64,000 nucleotides of DNA. Source: Streptomyces sp. NBC_01476. GTDB lineage: Bacteria > Actinomycetota > Actinomycetes > Streptomycetales > Streptomycetaceae. How positions within the stretch are numbered: the first letter of the stretch is position 1; each line of letters opens with the position of its first letter. The position numbers and the translations under genes are program-made. Of the stretch, positions 1 through 8,059 are shown piece by piece. The DNA lies in assembly GCF_036227265.1 (NCBI RefSeq), contig NZ_CP109446.1:6651001-6715000 (forward strand), given 5' to 3'. The notes beneath the pieces were generated by a model, which saw only the letters and a list, made by a program, of their open reading frames with translations, made no database searches and was not told the DNA's origin.

Positions 1-683
1 ATCAGCTGCGGCCTGGCCGGGTCGGCCTCGATCTTCTCCCGCAGCCGCCGCACATGCACCGTCACAGTGGAGAGATCGCCGAACTCCCAGCCCCACACCC
101 GCCGCATCAGCTCTTCCCGGCCCAGCACCCGGCCCGGGTGCCGCAGGAAGAAGGCCAGCAGGTCGAACTCCCTGATCGTCAGCGGCAGCTCCTCGCCGCC
201 GCGCACCGCCCGCCGGGCCGCCGGGTCCAGCGCCAGCGACCCGGAGTGCAGCCACGGCCCCGGCGGCGGGGTGCTGCCGGCCCGCCGCAGCACCGACTCC
301 ACCCGCAGCACCAGCTCACGCGGGCTGAACGGCTTGGTCACATAGTCGTCCGCGCCCACTTCCAGGCCGAGGATGCGGTCGTCCTCGTCACCCCGCGCGG
401 TCAGCATCACCACCGGCAGCGGGCCGTCCTCGCGGATCCGCCGGCACACCTCCAGGCCGTCCATCCCCGGCAGCATCAAGTCGAGCACCACCAGATCGGG
501 ACGGGCGGCGGCCACCCGCGCCACCGCCGCCGGCCCGTCCGCGACCCGCTCCACGGCGAAGCCCGCCCGGTCGAGGTAACCGGCCACGACCTCGGCGACG
601 GTCGGATCGTCGTCCACCACCAGCACCCGCCGGCGCACCTGCGGAAGCTCCCCCGGCCCTACGGAAACGGCTGCGCTGCTCAT
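1..683 (-). CDS. OmpR/PhoB-type response regulator, 3' end outside window
   Basis: DNA-binding response regulator of a two-component system; 227 codons are visible and the C-terminus runs off the left edge. Residues about 17-130 form a receiver domain: acidic pair in VVDDDP, phosphoacceptor Asp in VVLDLMLPGMDG, conserved Thr in VVMLTARG and Lys in DDYVTKPFSPREL. After a short linker comes a winged-helix effector domain (LTIREFDLLAFF, VWGWEF, VTVHVRRLREKIE), which places it in the OmpR/PhoB class. The ATG at 683 lies at the edge of a 400-bp divergent intergenic region. The partner kinase would be expected just left of the window. The signal sensed cannot be told from sequence. Confidence 0.95.
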   Translation of the reverse strand, partial: MSSAAVSVGPGELPQVRRRVLVVDDDPTVAEVVAGYLDRAGFAVERVADGPAAVARVAAARPDLVVLDLMLPGMDGLEVCRRIREDGPLPVVMLTARGDEDDRILGLEVGADDYVTKPFSPRELVLRVESVLRRAGSTPPPGPWLHSGSLALDPAARRAVRGGEELPLTIREFDLLAFFLRHPGRVLGREELMRRVWGWEFGDLSTVTVHVRRLREKIEADPARPQL

Positions 684-912
684 GCGGTCGAGTCTGCCAC
701 CCACCACTGACAGTGACCACGGCCCGGCCCCCGCAGGTCCCCGCCGTCCCCAATCCGTAAGGTTCCGGCCGGCGACCCGGCGACGCGTGTCCGCGCCCCT
801 CCCGGCTCGACCTGTGCGGCGCCGAGGGCCGCCGCCTCCCGCCACGAGCCCGCCGGCTGACCGGCTGCGTACCCTCCCTGCGGCCGTCGATGTGCCGTGG
901 ATCGGTCAACTG

Positions 913-927
913 CCGTACGCCGTACGG
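913..927. promoter_or_regulatory. 15-bp palindrome in divergent intergenic region
   Basis: Two perfect 7-bp arms (CCGTACG and CGTACGG) flank one central C. It lies between the divergent response-regulator gene and the M14 peptidase gene, about 60 bp upstream of a TTGACA-like box. The symmetry suggests a dimeric regulator site, but no binder can be named. The rest of 684-1084 holds no coding sequence that I can support. Confidence 0.3.
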
Positions 928-988
928 ACGTTCGCGCACATCGCCGCGGCCCGTGCGCTGCCCGGCGGGAAAGGGGCGAGTAGCACCG

Positions 989-1019
989 TTGACACCCTCG
1001 CGGCACCGTGACCTACTAA
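989..1019 (+). promoter_or_regulatory. Candidate vegetative promoter for the M14 peptidase gene
   Basis: TTGACA at 989-994 is a perfect -35 match. A weak TACTAA -10 follows at 1014-1019 after 19 bp, slightly longer than ideal. The GTG start of the peptidase gene is 65 bp further on. Inference from motif only. Confidence 0.35.
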
Positions 1020-1084
1020 CGGGATCGACTCCGGTGTCGTCATGCGGTCGCAGCCTTGACGTGCCGGGCTCCAGGGGGATTGCG

Positions 1085-2323
1085 GTGACGAGAGAGCGAT
1101 ATCCGACGACGGCGGAAGTAACCGAGGGTGCCCGGTCGCTGACGCTGAGGTATCCGGGGATCTGCCGGCTGGGGGCGGTCGGCAGATCGCGTGCGGGACG
1201 TCCGCTGCTGATGCTGACGGTCGGGCAGGGCACGCGGAACGTCCTGGTGGTGGCCGGGCCGCACGCCAACGAGGCCGCCCTGGGCGGCGCCACCGTGCTG
1301 CGGCTGGCCGGGCAGATCGCCGCGGCGCGCGAGCGCGGCGAGGACGACGGCAGCGCCTGGAACTTCCTGCTGTGCATCGACCCGGACGGCGCGGTGCTCA
1401 ACGAGCCGTGGCTGCCCGGGCCTTACACCCTGCGCGGCCACTACGAACACTTCTTCCGGCCGTGCGCCGCCGAGCAGCCCGAGTGGCTGCCGCGCGACGG
1501 AGAGGTCGCCGCCGCTCGTCTGCCCGAGACCCGCGCCCTGGTCGGCGTCCTCGACGGCCTGCGGCCGGTGCTGCAGTGCTCGCTGCACGGCATCGACGTC
1601 GGCGGCAGCTTCGTCCAGCTGACCAGCGACATCCCCGGGGTCCCGGAGCGGATCGGCAAGTCGGCCGCAGAACTCGACATCCCGCTGGAGAGCGGCTCCT
1701 CCGACGCCTTCCGGTGGCCGAGCCCCGGGCCCGGGGTGTACGTGATGCCGCCCGTGTCCGACCCGGCGGCCGGCGACGGCGCCCACTCCACCTGGGCGCA
1801 CGCCCAGCGCTACGACGGGGTGACGGCGATCGTCGAAGTGCCGATGTGGGCCTGCGACCGCAGCGCCGACACCACCCCGCACCCCGCCGCCGACCAGGCG
1901 CTGCGCACCGCGGGCGCCGCGCTGCGCCGCGATCTGCCCACCGTGGCCCGGGTGCTGGACCGGATCGACCCACGGAGTATCGGCGCCGACAGCCCGATGC
2001 TCCGCACCGTCCGCGAACTGGTCTCCATCGGCCCCGAGCTGACGGCCGACTGGGACCCGGCGGTCCGTCCGCCGGACGCCGCCCCGCTGCCGCCGATGAC
2101 GACCGCCCAGGTCACCAGCCTCCAGGTCTACGCCCAGCGCATCCCGCTGCGCGCCGCCGCGATGCTCCGCCGGATCGGCGACGTCCCCGGCGCCACCCGG
2201 CTGGTCGACGAGTGGTGCGAGGCGTACGAGAGCGCCTACCGCCCCCGCTGGGTCCCCGTCACCGACCAGGTGGAACAGCAGGCACGCAGCGTGATCGCGG
2301 TGTACGAGGAACTGCACTCCTAA
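1085..2323 (+). CDS. M14-family zinc carboxypeptidase-like protein
   Basis: A 412-residue predicted metallopeptidase of the M14 (carboxypeptidase A / succinylglutamate desuccinylase-like) fold. The zinc motif HxxE is visible as GPHANEAALGG near residue 60. A second candidate zinc His is in CSLHGIDVGG, and the candidate catalytic Glu is in TAIVEVPMW. No signal peptide is seen, so it is probably cytoplasmic and may act on peptides or amino-acid derivatives; the substrate is unknown. I chose the GTG at 1085 because a GGGGG Shine-Dalgarno-like run precedes it and similarity starts there; the frame stays open further upstream to 890. It stands alone and diverges from the response regulator. Confidence 0.85.
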   Translation: MTRERYPTTAEVTEGARSLTLRYPGICRLGAVGRSRAGRPLLMLTVGQGTRNVLVVAGPHANEAALGGATVLRLAGQIAAARERGEDDGSAWNFLLCIDPDGAVLNEPWLPGPYTLRGHYEHFFRPCAAEQPEWLPRDGEVAAARLPETRALVGVLDGLRPVLQCSLHGIDVGGSFVQLTSDIPGVPERIGKSAAELDIPLESGSSDAFRWPSPGPGVYVMPPVSDPAAGDGAHSTWAHAQRYDGVTAIVEVPMWACDRSADTTPHPAADQALRTAGAALRRDLPTVARVLDRIDPRSIGADSPMLRTVRELVSIGPELTADWDPAVRPPDAAPLPPMTTAQVTSLQVYAQRIPLRAAAMLRRIGDVPGATRLVDEWCEAYESAYRPRWVPVTDQVEQQARSVIAVYEELHS

Positions 2324-2483
2324 CGCGCCGGCGCCCGGCCCCCGCCACCTGCTCCCTGCCCTTGCCCTCAGCTCCTCCCCGCCTGTCCCGTCACCCGTTC
2401 GGCGCGGTCCACGGGTCACCGAGCCCGTAGGGGCCGATCATGGGCAGAGGTGACGACCGACCAGCCGAGAGCAGGTGAACGCC

Positions 2484-2732
2484 ATGAGTTCCGACAAGCG
2501 GGTCGGCGGCCGCTCCTTCCGCGACGCGATGACCCCGGCCAGGATCGCCGTCCTGGTGCTCGCCGCGCTCGCGCTGATCTTCATCTTCGAGAACACCAAG
2601 AAGATCAGGATCCGGCTGATCATCCCCGAGGTGACGATGCGGCTGTGGGCGGCGCTGCTGATCACCTTCGTGGTCGGTCTGCTGTGCGGCCTGGTCCTGC
2701 GGCGCGGCGGGAGCCGGCGCAGCCGGTACTGA
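2484..2732 (+). CDS. LapA/DUF1049-like small membrane protein
   Basis: An 82-residue protein with two hydrophobic segments (about residues 18-37 and 53-72) and a basic C-terminus (RRGGSRRSRY). The layout, including the FIFENTKKIRIRLIIPEV loop between the helices, fits LapA-domain (DUF1049) proteins, which act in envelope assembly in Gram-negatives and are uncharacterised in actinomycetes. An AGG-containing ribosome site lies 8 bp before the ATG at 2484; a GTG three codons upstream (2475) is an alternative start. It lies just after the peptidase gene but in a separate unit. Confidence 0.75.
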   Translation: MSSDKRVGGRSFRDAMTPARIAVLVLAALALIFIFENTKKIRIRLIIPEVTMRLWAALLITFVVGLLCGLVLRRGGSRRSRY

Positions 2733-2758
2733 GCCCGGCGGGCCCTCCGGGAACCGCC

Positions 2759-3259
2759 TCAGACCTGCACGTCGGCGGTGAGCGGTTTCCCCATGCACAC
2801 GCTCAGCTCGTCGTTCCGGTAGACCCCGAACTTCGGCACCGGCAGATATCCGCAGGACTCGTACAGCGCGATCGCCTCGGGCTGTTTCAGTCCGGTCTCC
2901 AGCACCATCCGGGTCCGGCCGGCCGCAGCCGCGGTCGTCTCCAGCCGGGCCAGCAACGCCCTGGCCAGCCCCCGCCCGCGCGCCTCGGGCACCACGAACA
3001 TCCGCTTGATCTCGGCGTCCCCGTCGTGGAAACCCTCCGGCGAGGCGTCCTTCGCCCGCCATCCGCCGCTGGCCACCGGTGTGCCCTGCGCGTCGTACAC
3101 CAGCAGGTACAGACCCTGCGGGGGCTCGAAGTGCGCCGCGTCCATGGGGGTGATGTCGCCGTCCCCGTAGCGCCGTACGTACTCCTGCTGCACCAGGTCG
3201 TTGAGCTTCACCGCGTCGGGGGCGTCATAGCGCGTCGTTCTGATCTCCACAGGCCACAT
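2759..3259 (-). CDS. GNAT family N-acetyltransferase
   Basis: A 166-residue acetyltransferase with one GNAT domain. The acetyl-CoA loop motif R/Q-x-x-G-x-G/A is visible as EARGRGLARALL near residue 105, preceded by the beta-strand EIKRMFVV and followed by the ALYESCGYLPVP motif typical of the fold's C-terminal half. The acceptor substrate is not predictable. The ATG at 3259 was chosen because the domain begins soon after it; a much longer upstream open frame is antisense to exonuclease III. The gene diverges from exonuclease III, and a 16-bp palindrome lies just upstream of its start. Confidence 0.88.
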   Translation of the reverse strand: MWPVEIRTTRYDAPDAVKLNDLVQQEYVRRYGDGDITPMDAAHFEPPQGLYLLVYDAQGTPVASGGWRAKDASPEGFHDGDAEIKRMFVVPEARGRGLARALLARLETTAAAAGRTRMVLETGLKQPEAIALYESCGYLPVPKFGVYRNDELSVCMGKPLTADVQV

Positions 3260-3269
3260 CGTACGGCGC

Positions 3270-3285
3270 TCGTACCTTTGTACGA
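3270..3285. promoter_or_regulatory. Palindrome TCGTAC-N4-GTACGA upstream of GNAT gene
   Basis: Perfect 6-bp arms separated by CTTT, ending 10 bp before the ATG of the leftward acetyltransferase gene. Its position suggests an operator, or an mRNA hairpin close to the ribosome site. No adjacent regulator gene explains it. Confidence 0.3.
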
Positions 3286-3406
3286 TGCCGGGGCGGTCGG
3301 CCGGACCCGGACGGCGACGGGCTGGGGACAGCCCGGGGACGGGCCGGGGACGGTCTGGGTCCGGCCGGCGGACGGCGGTCGCCGGCCCTCCGGGTAAGGT
3401 CCTGGC

Positions 3407-4213
3407 GTGCCATTCACCGTTACCACCGTGAACGTCAACGGTCTGCGCGCAGCCGCCAGGAAGGGCTTCCCCGCCTGGCTCGCGGCCACCAGCGCCGACG
3501 TCGTCTGCCTGCAGGAAGTCCGGGCCGAGCCCGACCAGCTCCCGCCCGAGCTGCGCGATCCCGCCGGCTGGCACGCGTACCACGCGCCGGCCGCCGCCAA
3601 GGGCCGGGCCGGTGTCTCGGTCTACAGCCGCTCGGCGCCCGCCGCGGTCCGGGTCGGCTTCGGCTCCGCGGAGTTCGACGCGTCCGGCCGCTACCTGGAG
3701 ATCGACCTGCCGGACGCCGGACCCGGTCTCACCGTCGGCAGCCTCTACCTGCCCTCCGGCGAGGCCGGCACCGAGCGGCAGGACGAGAAGCTGCGCTTCA
3801 TGGACGCCTTCGGCGACCACCTCGGCGACCTGCACGCCAAGGCCGCGGCCGGCGGCACCCACGCACTGGTCTGCGGTGACTGGAACATCGCCCACCGGGA
3901 GGCCGACCTGAAGAACTGGCGGTCCAACCAGAAAGCGGCGGGCTTCCTGCCCGAGGAGCGCGCCTGGCTGAGCGGTGTCCTCACCGCGTGGACCGACGTC
4001 GTCCGCCACCTGCACCCCGACACCACCGGCCCGTACTCGTGGTGGTCCTACCGCGGCAAGGCCTTCGACAACGACGCCGGCTGGCGGATCGACTACCAGG
4101 TCGCCACCCCGGGCCTGGCCCGTACCGCCACCGCGGCCGTGGTCGAACGCGCCGCCTCCTACGACCTGCGCTGGTCCGACCACGCCCCGGTGACGGTCAG
4201 CTACGACCTCTGA
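3407..4213 (+). CDS. xthA: Exodeoxyribonuclease III
   Basis: A 268-residue AP endonuclease / 3'-5' exonuclease of the EEP superfamily, for base-excision repair. Motifs in order: NVNGLRAA (Asn ligand), VVCLQEVRAE (metal-binding Glu), VSVYSR, GSLYLPSG, VCGDWNIAHREADLKNW (catalytic Asp/Asn), and the C-terminal WRIDYQVATP and RWSDHAPVTVSY (Asp-His pair). Length matches the family. The GTG at 3407 has no clear Shine-Dalgarno but TAAGGT lies 7 bp upstream, which suggests a leaderless transcript. It is single and divergent from the GNAT gene. Confidence 0.95.
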   Translation: MPFTVTTVNVNGLRAAARKGFPAWLAATSADVVCLQEVRAEPDQLPPELRDPAGWHAYHAPAAAKGRAGVSVYSRSAPAAVRVGFGSAEFDASGRYLEIDLPDAGPGLTVGSLYLPSGEAGTERQDEKLRFMDAFGDHLGDLHAKAAAGGTHALVCGDWNIAHREADLKNWRSNQKAAGFLPEERAWLSGVLTAWTDVVRHLHPDTTGPYSWWSYRGKAFDNDAGWRIDYQVATPGLARTATAAVVERAASYDLRWSDHAPVTVSYDL

Positions 4214-4336
4214 CCGGCGGCCCGCGGCCGGCCGTCCGCCCGGGTCGCGCGACGGGTTCCTGCGGCACGGGCCCCGCGCCGGGCGGGCGGGAGAACCCCG
4301 TGGTCCGCGGGCCGGGCCCGATGGCATGCTGAGCCG

Positions 4337-5086
4337 GTGAACCGACCGCACATCACCGTACGGGTCCCTGCCGGCCTGCGGCTCTTCCTCCCCGCCGACC
4401 GGCGCGGCGAGTCCACCGACGTGGCCACCGACGGTTCCTCCTCGCTCGGCCACGTCGTCGAGTCCCTGGGCATCCCGCTCACCGAAGTAGGCGGGCTCGC
4501 CGTCGACGGACGGGAGGTGCCGCGCTCGTACGTCCCCGCCGACGGCGCCGATGTGACGGTCGACGCCGTCGTCCGCCCCCAACGCGTGCCCGGCGCCCCG
4601 CTGCGCTTCCTGCTCGACGTCCATCTGGGCACGCTGGCCCGCCGGTTGCGCCTGCTCGGTGTCGACACCGCCTACGAGAACGAGGACATCGGCGACCCAG
4701 CGCTCGCCGCGATGTCCGCCGCGGAGCGCCGGGTGCTGCTCTCCCGCGACCGCGGCCTGCTGCGCCGCCGGGAGCTGTGGGCCGGCGGCTATGTCTACAG
4801 TGACCGCCCGGCCGAGCAACTGCCCGACGTGCTCTCCCGTTTCGCGCCCGACCTCGCCCCCTGGACCCGCTGCGTCGCCTGCAACGGCCCGCTCACCCCC
4901 GCCGACAAGGACACCGTCCGCGCCCAACTGGAGGACGGCACCCGGAAGTCCTACGACGTCTTCGCCCAGTGCGCGTCCTGTGGCCGCGCCTACTGGAAGG
5001 GCGCGCACCACGCCCAGTTGGCGGCGCTGGTGGACGAGGCGATGCGCGCGTTCGGACCGCGGGCGGTACGGGGGCGGGGAGCGTAA
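4337..5086 (+). CDS. Mut7-C RNase domain protein with N-terminal ubiquitin-like domain
   Basis: A 249-residue protein with two parts. Residues about 1-85 look like the ubiquitin/ThiS-like fold often joined to Mut7-C. Residues about 90-240 form the PIN-like Mut7-C RNase domain: FLLDVHLGTLARRLRLLG, then LLSRDRGLLRRR, then a zinc-binding part with two CxxC pairs (RCVACNGPL and QCASCGRAYWKG). The fold predicts a metal-dependent RNase; the target is unknown. The GTG start at 4337 has no obvious ribosome site. It is convergent with the long repeat-protein gene, with only about 50 bp between. Confidence 0.88.
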   Translation: MNRPHITVRVPAGLRLFLPADRRGESTDVATDGSSSLGHVVESLGIPLTEVGGLAVDGREVPRSYVPADGADVTVDAVVRPQRVPGAPLRFLLDVHLGTLARRLRLLGVDTAYENEDIGDPALAAMSAAERRVLLSRDRGLLRRRELWAGGYVYSDRPAEQLPDVLSRFAPDLAPWTRCVACNGPLTPADKDTVRAQLEDGTRKSYDVFAQCASCGRAYWKGAHHAQLAALVDEAMRAFGPRAVRGRGA

Positions 5087-5137
5087 CGCGCTGCCCCGGC
5101 CCCTGGTGGGCACAACGCCCCCCGCCCCCGGCGGGCG

Positions 5138-8059
5138 TCACCCCTCCGCGAGCCCTGCCCGTACCGATGCCAGCGCCGCCGCCGCGTCCGGGAAGCCGGC
5201 CTGCTCGCAGCGGGTGATCGCCGCGTTGAGCCGGGCCGTCGCGGCCGGCAGCGATCCGAGGGCGTTGGCCTCGATGAGGGCGGCGATGCGGACCGCTTCC
5301 GCGCGGGGTTCCTCGCCGGCGTGACCGCCGGCTTCATAGGCGGCGATGGCCCGCTCCATCTCGGCCAGGCCCTCGTCGTACGCGTTGGCGGTGACGTAAC
5401 TGCGGCCGCGCTGGTAATGGGTGGCGCCGGTCTGGTACCAGGTCACGAAGTCGTCCGTCGACTCCGGGAACGCGGCGCAGAGCGCGTCGGCCTCGGCGAG
5501 GTGGGCCAGCGCCTTGTCCAGACCGGCGGCCTCCTCGTCGGCCATGGTCAGCCGGGCGAACTCGCGCATCATGCCCGCCACCGGAGCCGGCCGCGGGGCG
5601 ACGCCGTGCGAGGACACCGCGCGGGCGTAGGCGGTGCGGGCGGCGTCCCACATCCCCGCCCTGGCCAGGGCGGCCGCCGCCTCGCAGGCCACCAGCGTGT
5701 GGGTGAACTGCTCGTCGGTCCACTCGGCCACCACGTCGGCCAGCCGCAGGAACTCCTCGGCCGCCGCCCGCTTCTCGCCGAGCGCCGCCAGCCCGCGGGC
5801 GAGGTTCAGCCGCACCTGGGCGAGCAGCCGCGGCTCGATCCCCTCGGTACCGCCGAGCAGCACCGACTCCAGGACCGCCACCGAGTCGGCCTGCCGCCCG
5901 TCCTGGGCGAGCAGGTCGGCCAGTTCCAGCCGGATCTGCGCCGCGTGTTCGTCGGCGCCGTCCCGGTCCAGCCGGTCCGCCGCCTCCGACAAGTGCCGTA
6001 CGGCGGCGGTGAGATCACCGGAGTGCGCGCCGGCGTGGCCGAGCAGGGCGTGGAAGGGACCGAGGGACAAGGTCGCGTCGGGCCAGCGGGCGGCGGCAGC
6101 CAGCGCCTGATGGATCAGCGGAACCGCCTCCGCGGCCCGGCCGGACTGCATCGTGACCTGGGCCAGCAGCGCCAGCGGGCGGGGGGTCCGCCACGGCTGC
6201 CCGGCCTCTTCGAGCAGGGCGAGCGCGGTGGTCAGCTGCTCGGTGGCCGTCTCCAGCGCGCCGTCGCGGGCGGCCACGTCGGCCGCGTACTGCCGGGCTG
6301 CCGAGGCCCGTGACGGCGACTGCCAGCGTTCCGCCGCGCGCAGCAGCCGCTCGACGGACGCGTCGAAGTCCGCGCGGGCCGCTTCCGACGGCTCGGGCAG
6401 TTCGGCGAGCAGGGCGTGCCGGGTGACCATCGCCGCGCACTGCAGGATCGCCAGACAGCGGTCGGCCTCCATCCCGCTCCCGGCACCCTCCCGCGCCGCC
6501 AGCAGCCCTTCGGCCAGGCGTACTTCGGCGTCCAGGTCGGCGCGCGCCGTGGAGCAGTCGACCGCCGGGTCCCGTTCGTTCGCGGCCACCAGCGCGGTCA
6601 CCGCCCTGGCCCGCGCGGCGGCGGCCCGCCACGGCTCTCCGGCCTCCTCGTAGAGCTCCGCGGCCCGCAGCATCGCCGTCCTGGCCGGCTCCCACTCCTC
6701 CCGGTCGAAGCCGTCGAAGCCCAGCCGCTCGGCGAGTTCGGCCCGCAGCACCACCTCCGGCCCGACCCGGTCGTCGTGGACGTGGCCAGGGCGCTGCGTC
6801 AGCTCCCGGATCCGAGCCCACAACGCGTCGGCCGCGGGCTGCCCGACCAGCGACAACTCCCTTGCCCGGGCGACCAGTCCGGCGAAGTCGTCCGGGATCT
6901 CCGCGGTGGCCGCGACCGCTGCCGGCGGCACGGCCCGCGGTGTTCCGGCGACGGCCTTCGCCCGTATGCCCAGCGCCAGCGGCTCGTCCACCAGCGGCTC
7001 CCCGGCCAGCCGGGCGCCGCGCCGCGCGCTCACCGCCGCTGTGCCGTTCCGGGCGTCGAAGGCCGCCGCGAGGCCGGACGCGTCGGCCCGCACCTGCGAG
7101 AGCAGTGTGCCCACGGTCCAGTTGCGCCCGGGCGGGCCGGCCACCGCGACGTCCTCGTGGCCCTGCCCGGCCAGCCGGGCCAGCAGGATCTCCACGCCGG
7201 TCAGGAAGTCGAGCCGGTCCAGCGGGGCGCCGGTGATCTCGAAGAGCGCCCGGTTCTCGGCCAGCACCTCAAGTCCGCGGCCCTCGTTGCGCGACAGGGC
7301 GCAGAACTCCAGGTGCAGGCCGATCGAACCGGCCATGTCCGGCTTGCCGCGGGCGAACCGGTAGCCGGTGAGGTGGCAGGAGCGTGCCTCGTCCAGCCGT
7401 CCGGCCCGCAGCAGCGGGGTCAGCGCGTGCGCCATGCTGGCGAACGGCTCCTCAAGGCAGGTCTGCCGGCCGGTCAGCACCGGCGCCCACGCCTCCAGGG
7501 CCCGGGCGTCGTCGCCGGCCGCCACATGGTGCAGCGCCAGGTGCCGGGTCTCGCATGCCTCGCAGTCGCTCAGATCGGTCCGCGGCCGGGACACCCACAG
7601 GTCGTAGGCCTCGTCCCTGCCTGCTCCGGTGTGCGCGGCGACCTGGTACCGCATCGCGTACACCGGCTGCATGCCGTGCCCCGCCGTGCGGTAGCGGTCC
7701 CGCATCTCCCCGGTCCACCGTTCGATGGCCGCCAGCGGCACCTCAGGCACCTGGAGCAGCGCGGTGGTCACCCACTTGTAGCGCCAGTAGAGCTGGTGCT
7801 CCTCCCACTCGCTGAAGTCCTCGGGGCGCGCGTCCCACATCCGGGAGATCCGCGCGAACACCACCGGCGACTTCCGCTCCTCACCGGAGTACGTGTACGC
7901 CGACATCAGCTCGAAGAGCGCGGTGACCAGCGCCCCCTTGTCGTCGAACTGCTCGGCGGCCTCGACGAGTTCCTCGGCGCGCACGGTCCGCGGCCGGCCG
8001 TACGGGCGCTCGTTGTTCTCGCGCAGCGCCTCGAAGACGGCTTCCGGCGTGTCCGTCAT
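5138..8059 (-). CDS. Large helical-repeat (TPR-like) protein coupled to HSP90-like gene
   Basis: A 973-residue soluble, alanine-rich protein made almost wholly of paired amphipathic helices typical of tetratricopeptide-like repeats, for example A-x-L-Y-E-E-A-G-E-P-W-R around residues 468-480 and similar helices through to the C-terminus. No catalytic motif, signal peptide or membrane helix is visible. A cysteine pair in SDCEACETRH (near residue 180) is the only metal-site-like feature. Its ATG (8059) overlaps the HSP90 stop codon in ATGA, so the two proteins are probably made together. TPR proteins are classical HSP90 co-chaperones in eukaryotes; a scaffold or co-chaperone role here is inference. 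Confidence 0.85.
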   Translation of the reverse strand: MTDTPEAVFEALRENNERPYGRPRTVRAEELVEAAEQFDDKGALVTALFELMSAYTYSGEERKSPVVFARISRMWDARPEDFSEWEEHQLYWRYKWVTTALLQVPEVPLAAIERWTGEMRDRYRTAGHGMQPVYAMRYQVAAHTGAGRDEAYDLWVSRPRTDLSDCEACETRHLALHHVAAGDDARALEAWAPVLTGRQTCLEEPFASMAHALTPLLRAGRLDEARSCHLTGYRFARGKPDMAGSIGLHLEFCALSRNEGRGLEVLAENRALFEITGAPLDRLDFLTGVEILLARLAGQGHEDVAVAGPPGRNWTVGTLLSQVRADASGLAAAFDARNGTAAVSARRGARLAGEPLVDEPLALGIRAKAVAGTPRAVPPAAVAATAEIPDDFAGLVARARELSLVGQPAADALWARIRELTQRPGHVHDDRVGPEVVLRAELAERLGFDGFDREEWEPARTAMLRAAELYEEAGEPWRAAAARARAVTALVAANERDPAVDCSTARADLDAEVRLAEGLLAAREGAGSGMEADRCLAILQCAAMVTRHALLAELPEPSEAARADFDASVERLLRAAERWQSPSRASAARQYAADVAARDGALETATEQLTTALALLEEAGQPWRTPRPLALLAQVTMQSGRAAEAVPLIHQALAAAARWPDATLSLGPFHALLGHAGAHSGDLTAAVRHLSEAADRLDRDGADEHAAQIRLELADLLAQDGRQADSVAVLESVLLGGTEGIEPRLLAQVRLNLARGLAALGEKRAAAEEFLRLADVVAEWTDEQFTHTLVACEAAAALARAGMWDAARTAYARAVSSHGVAPRPAPVAGMMREFARLTMADEEAAGLDKALAHLAEADALCAAFPESTDDFVTWYQTGATHYQRGRSYVTANAYDEGLAEMERAIAAYEAGGHAGEEPRAEAVRIAALIEANALGSLPAATARLNAAITRCEQAGFPDAAAALASVRAGLAEG

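Noticed and set aside
1040..2419. Minus-strand frame opposite the M14 peptidase
   Set aside because: Low-complexity product, while the plus-strand frame carries the zinc motif.
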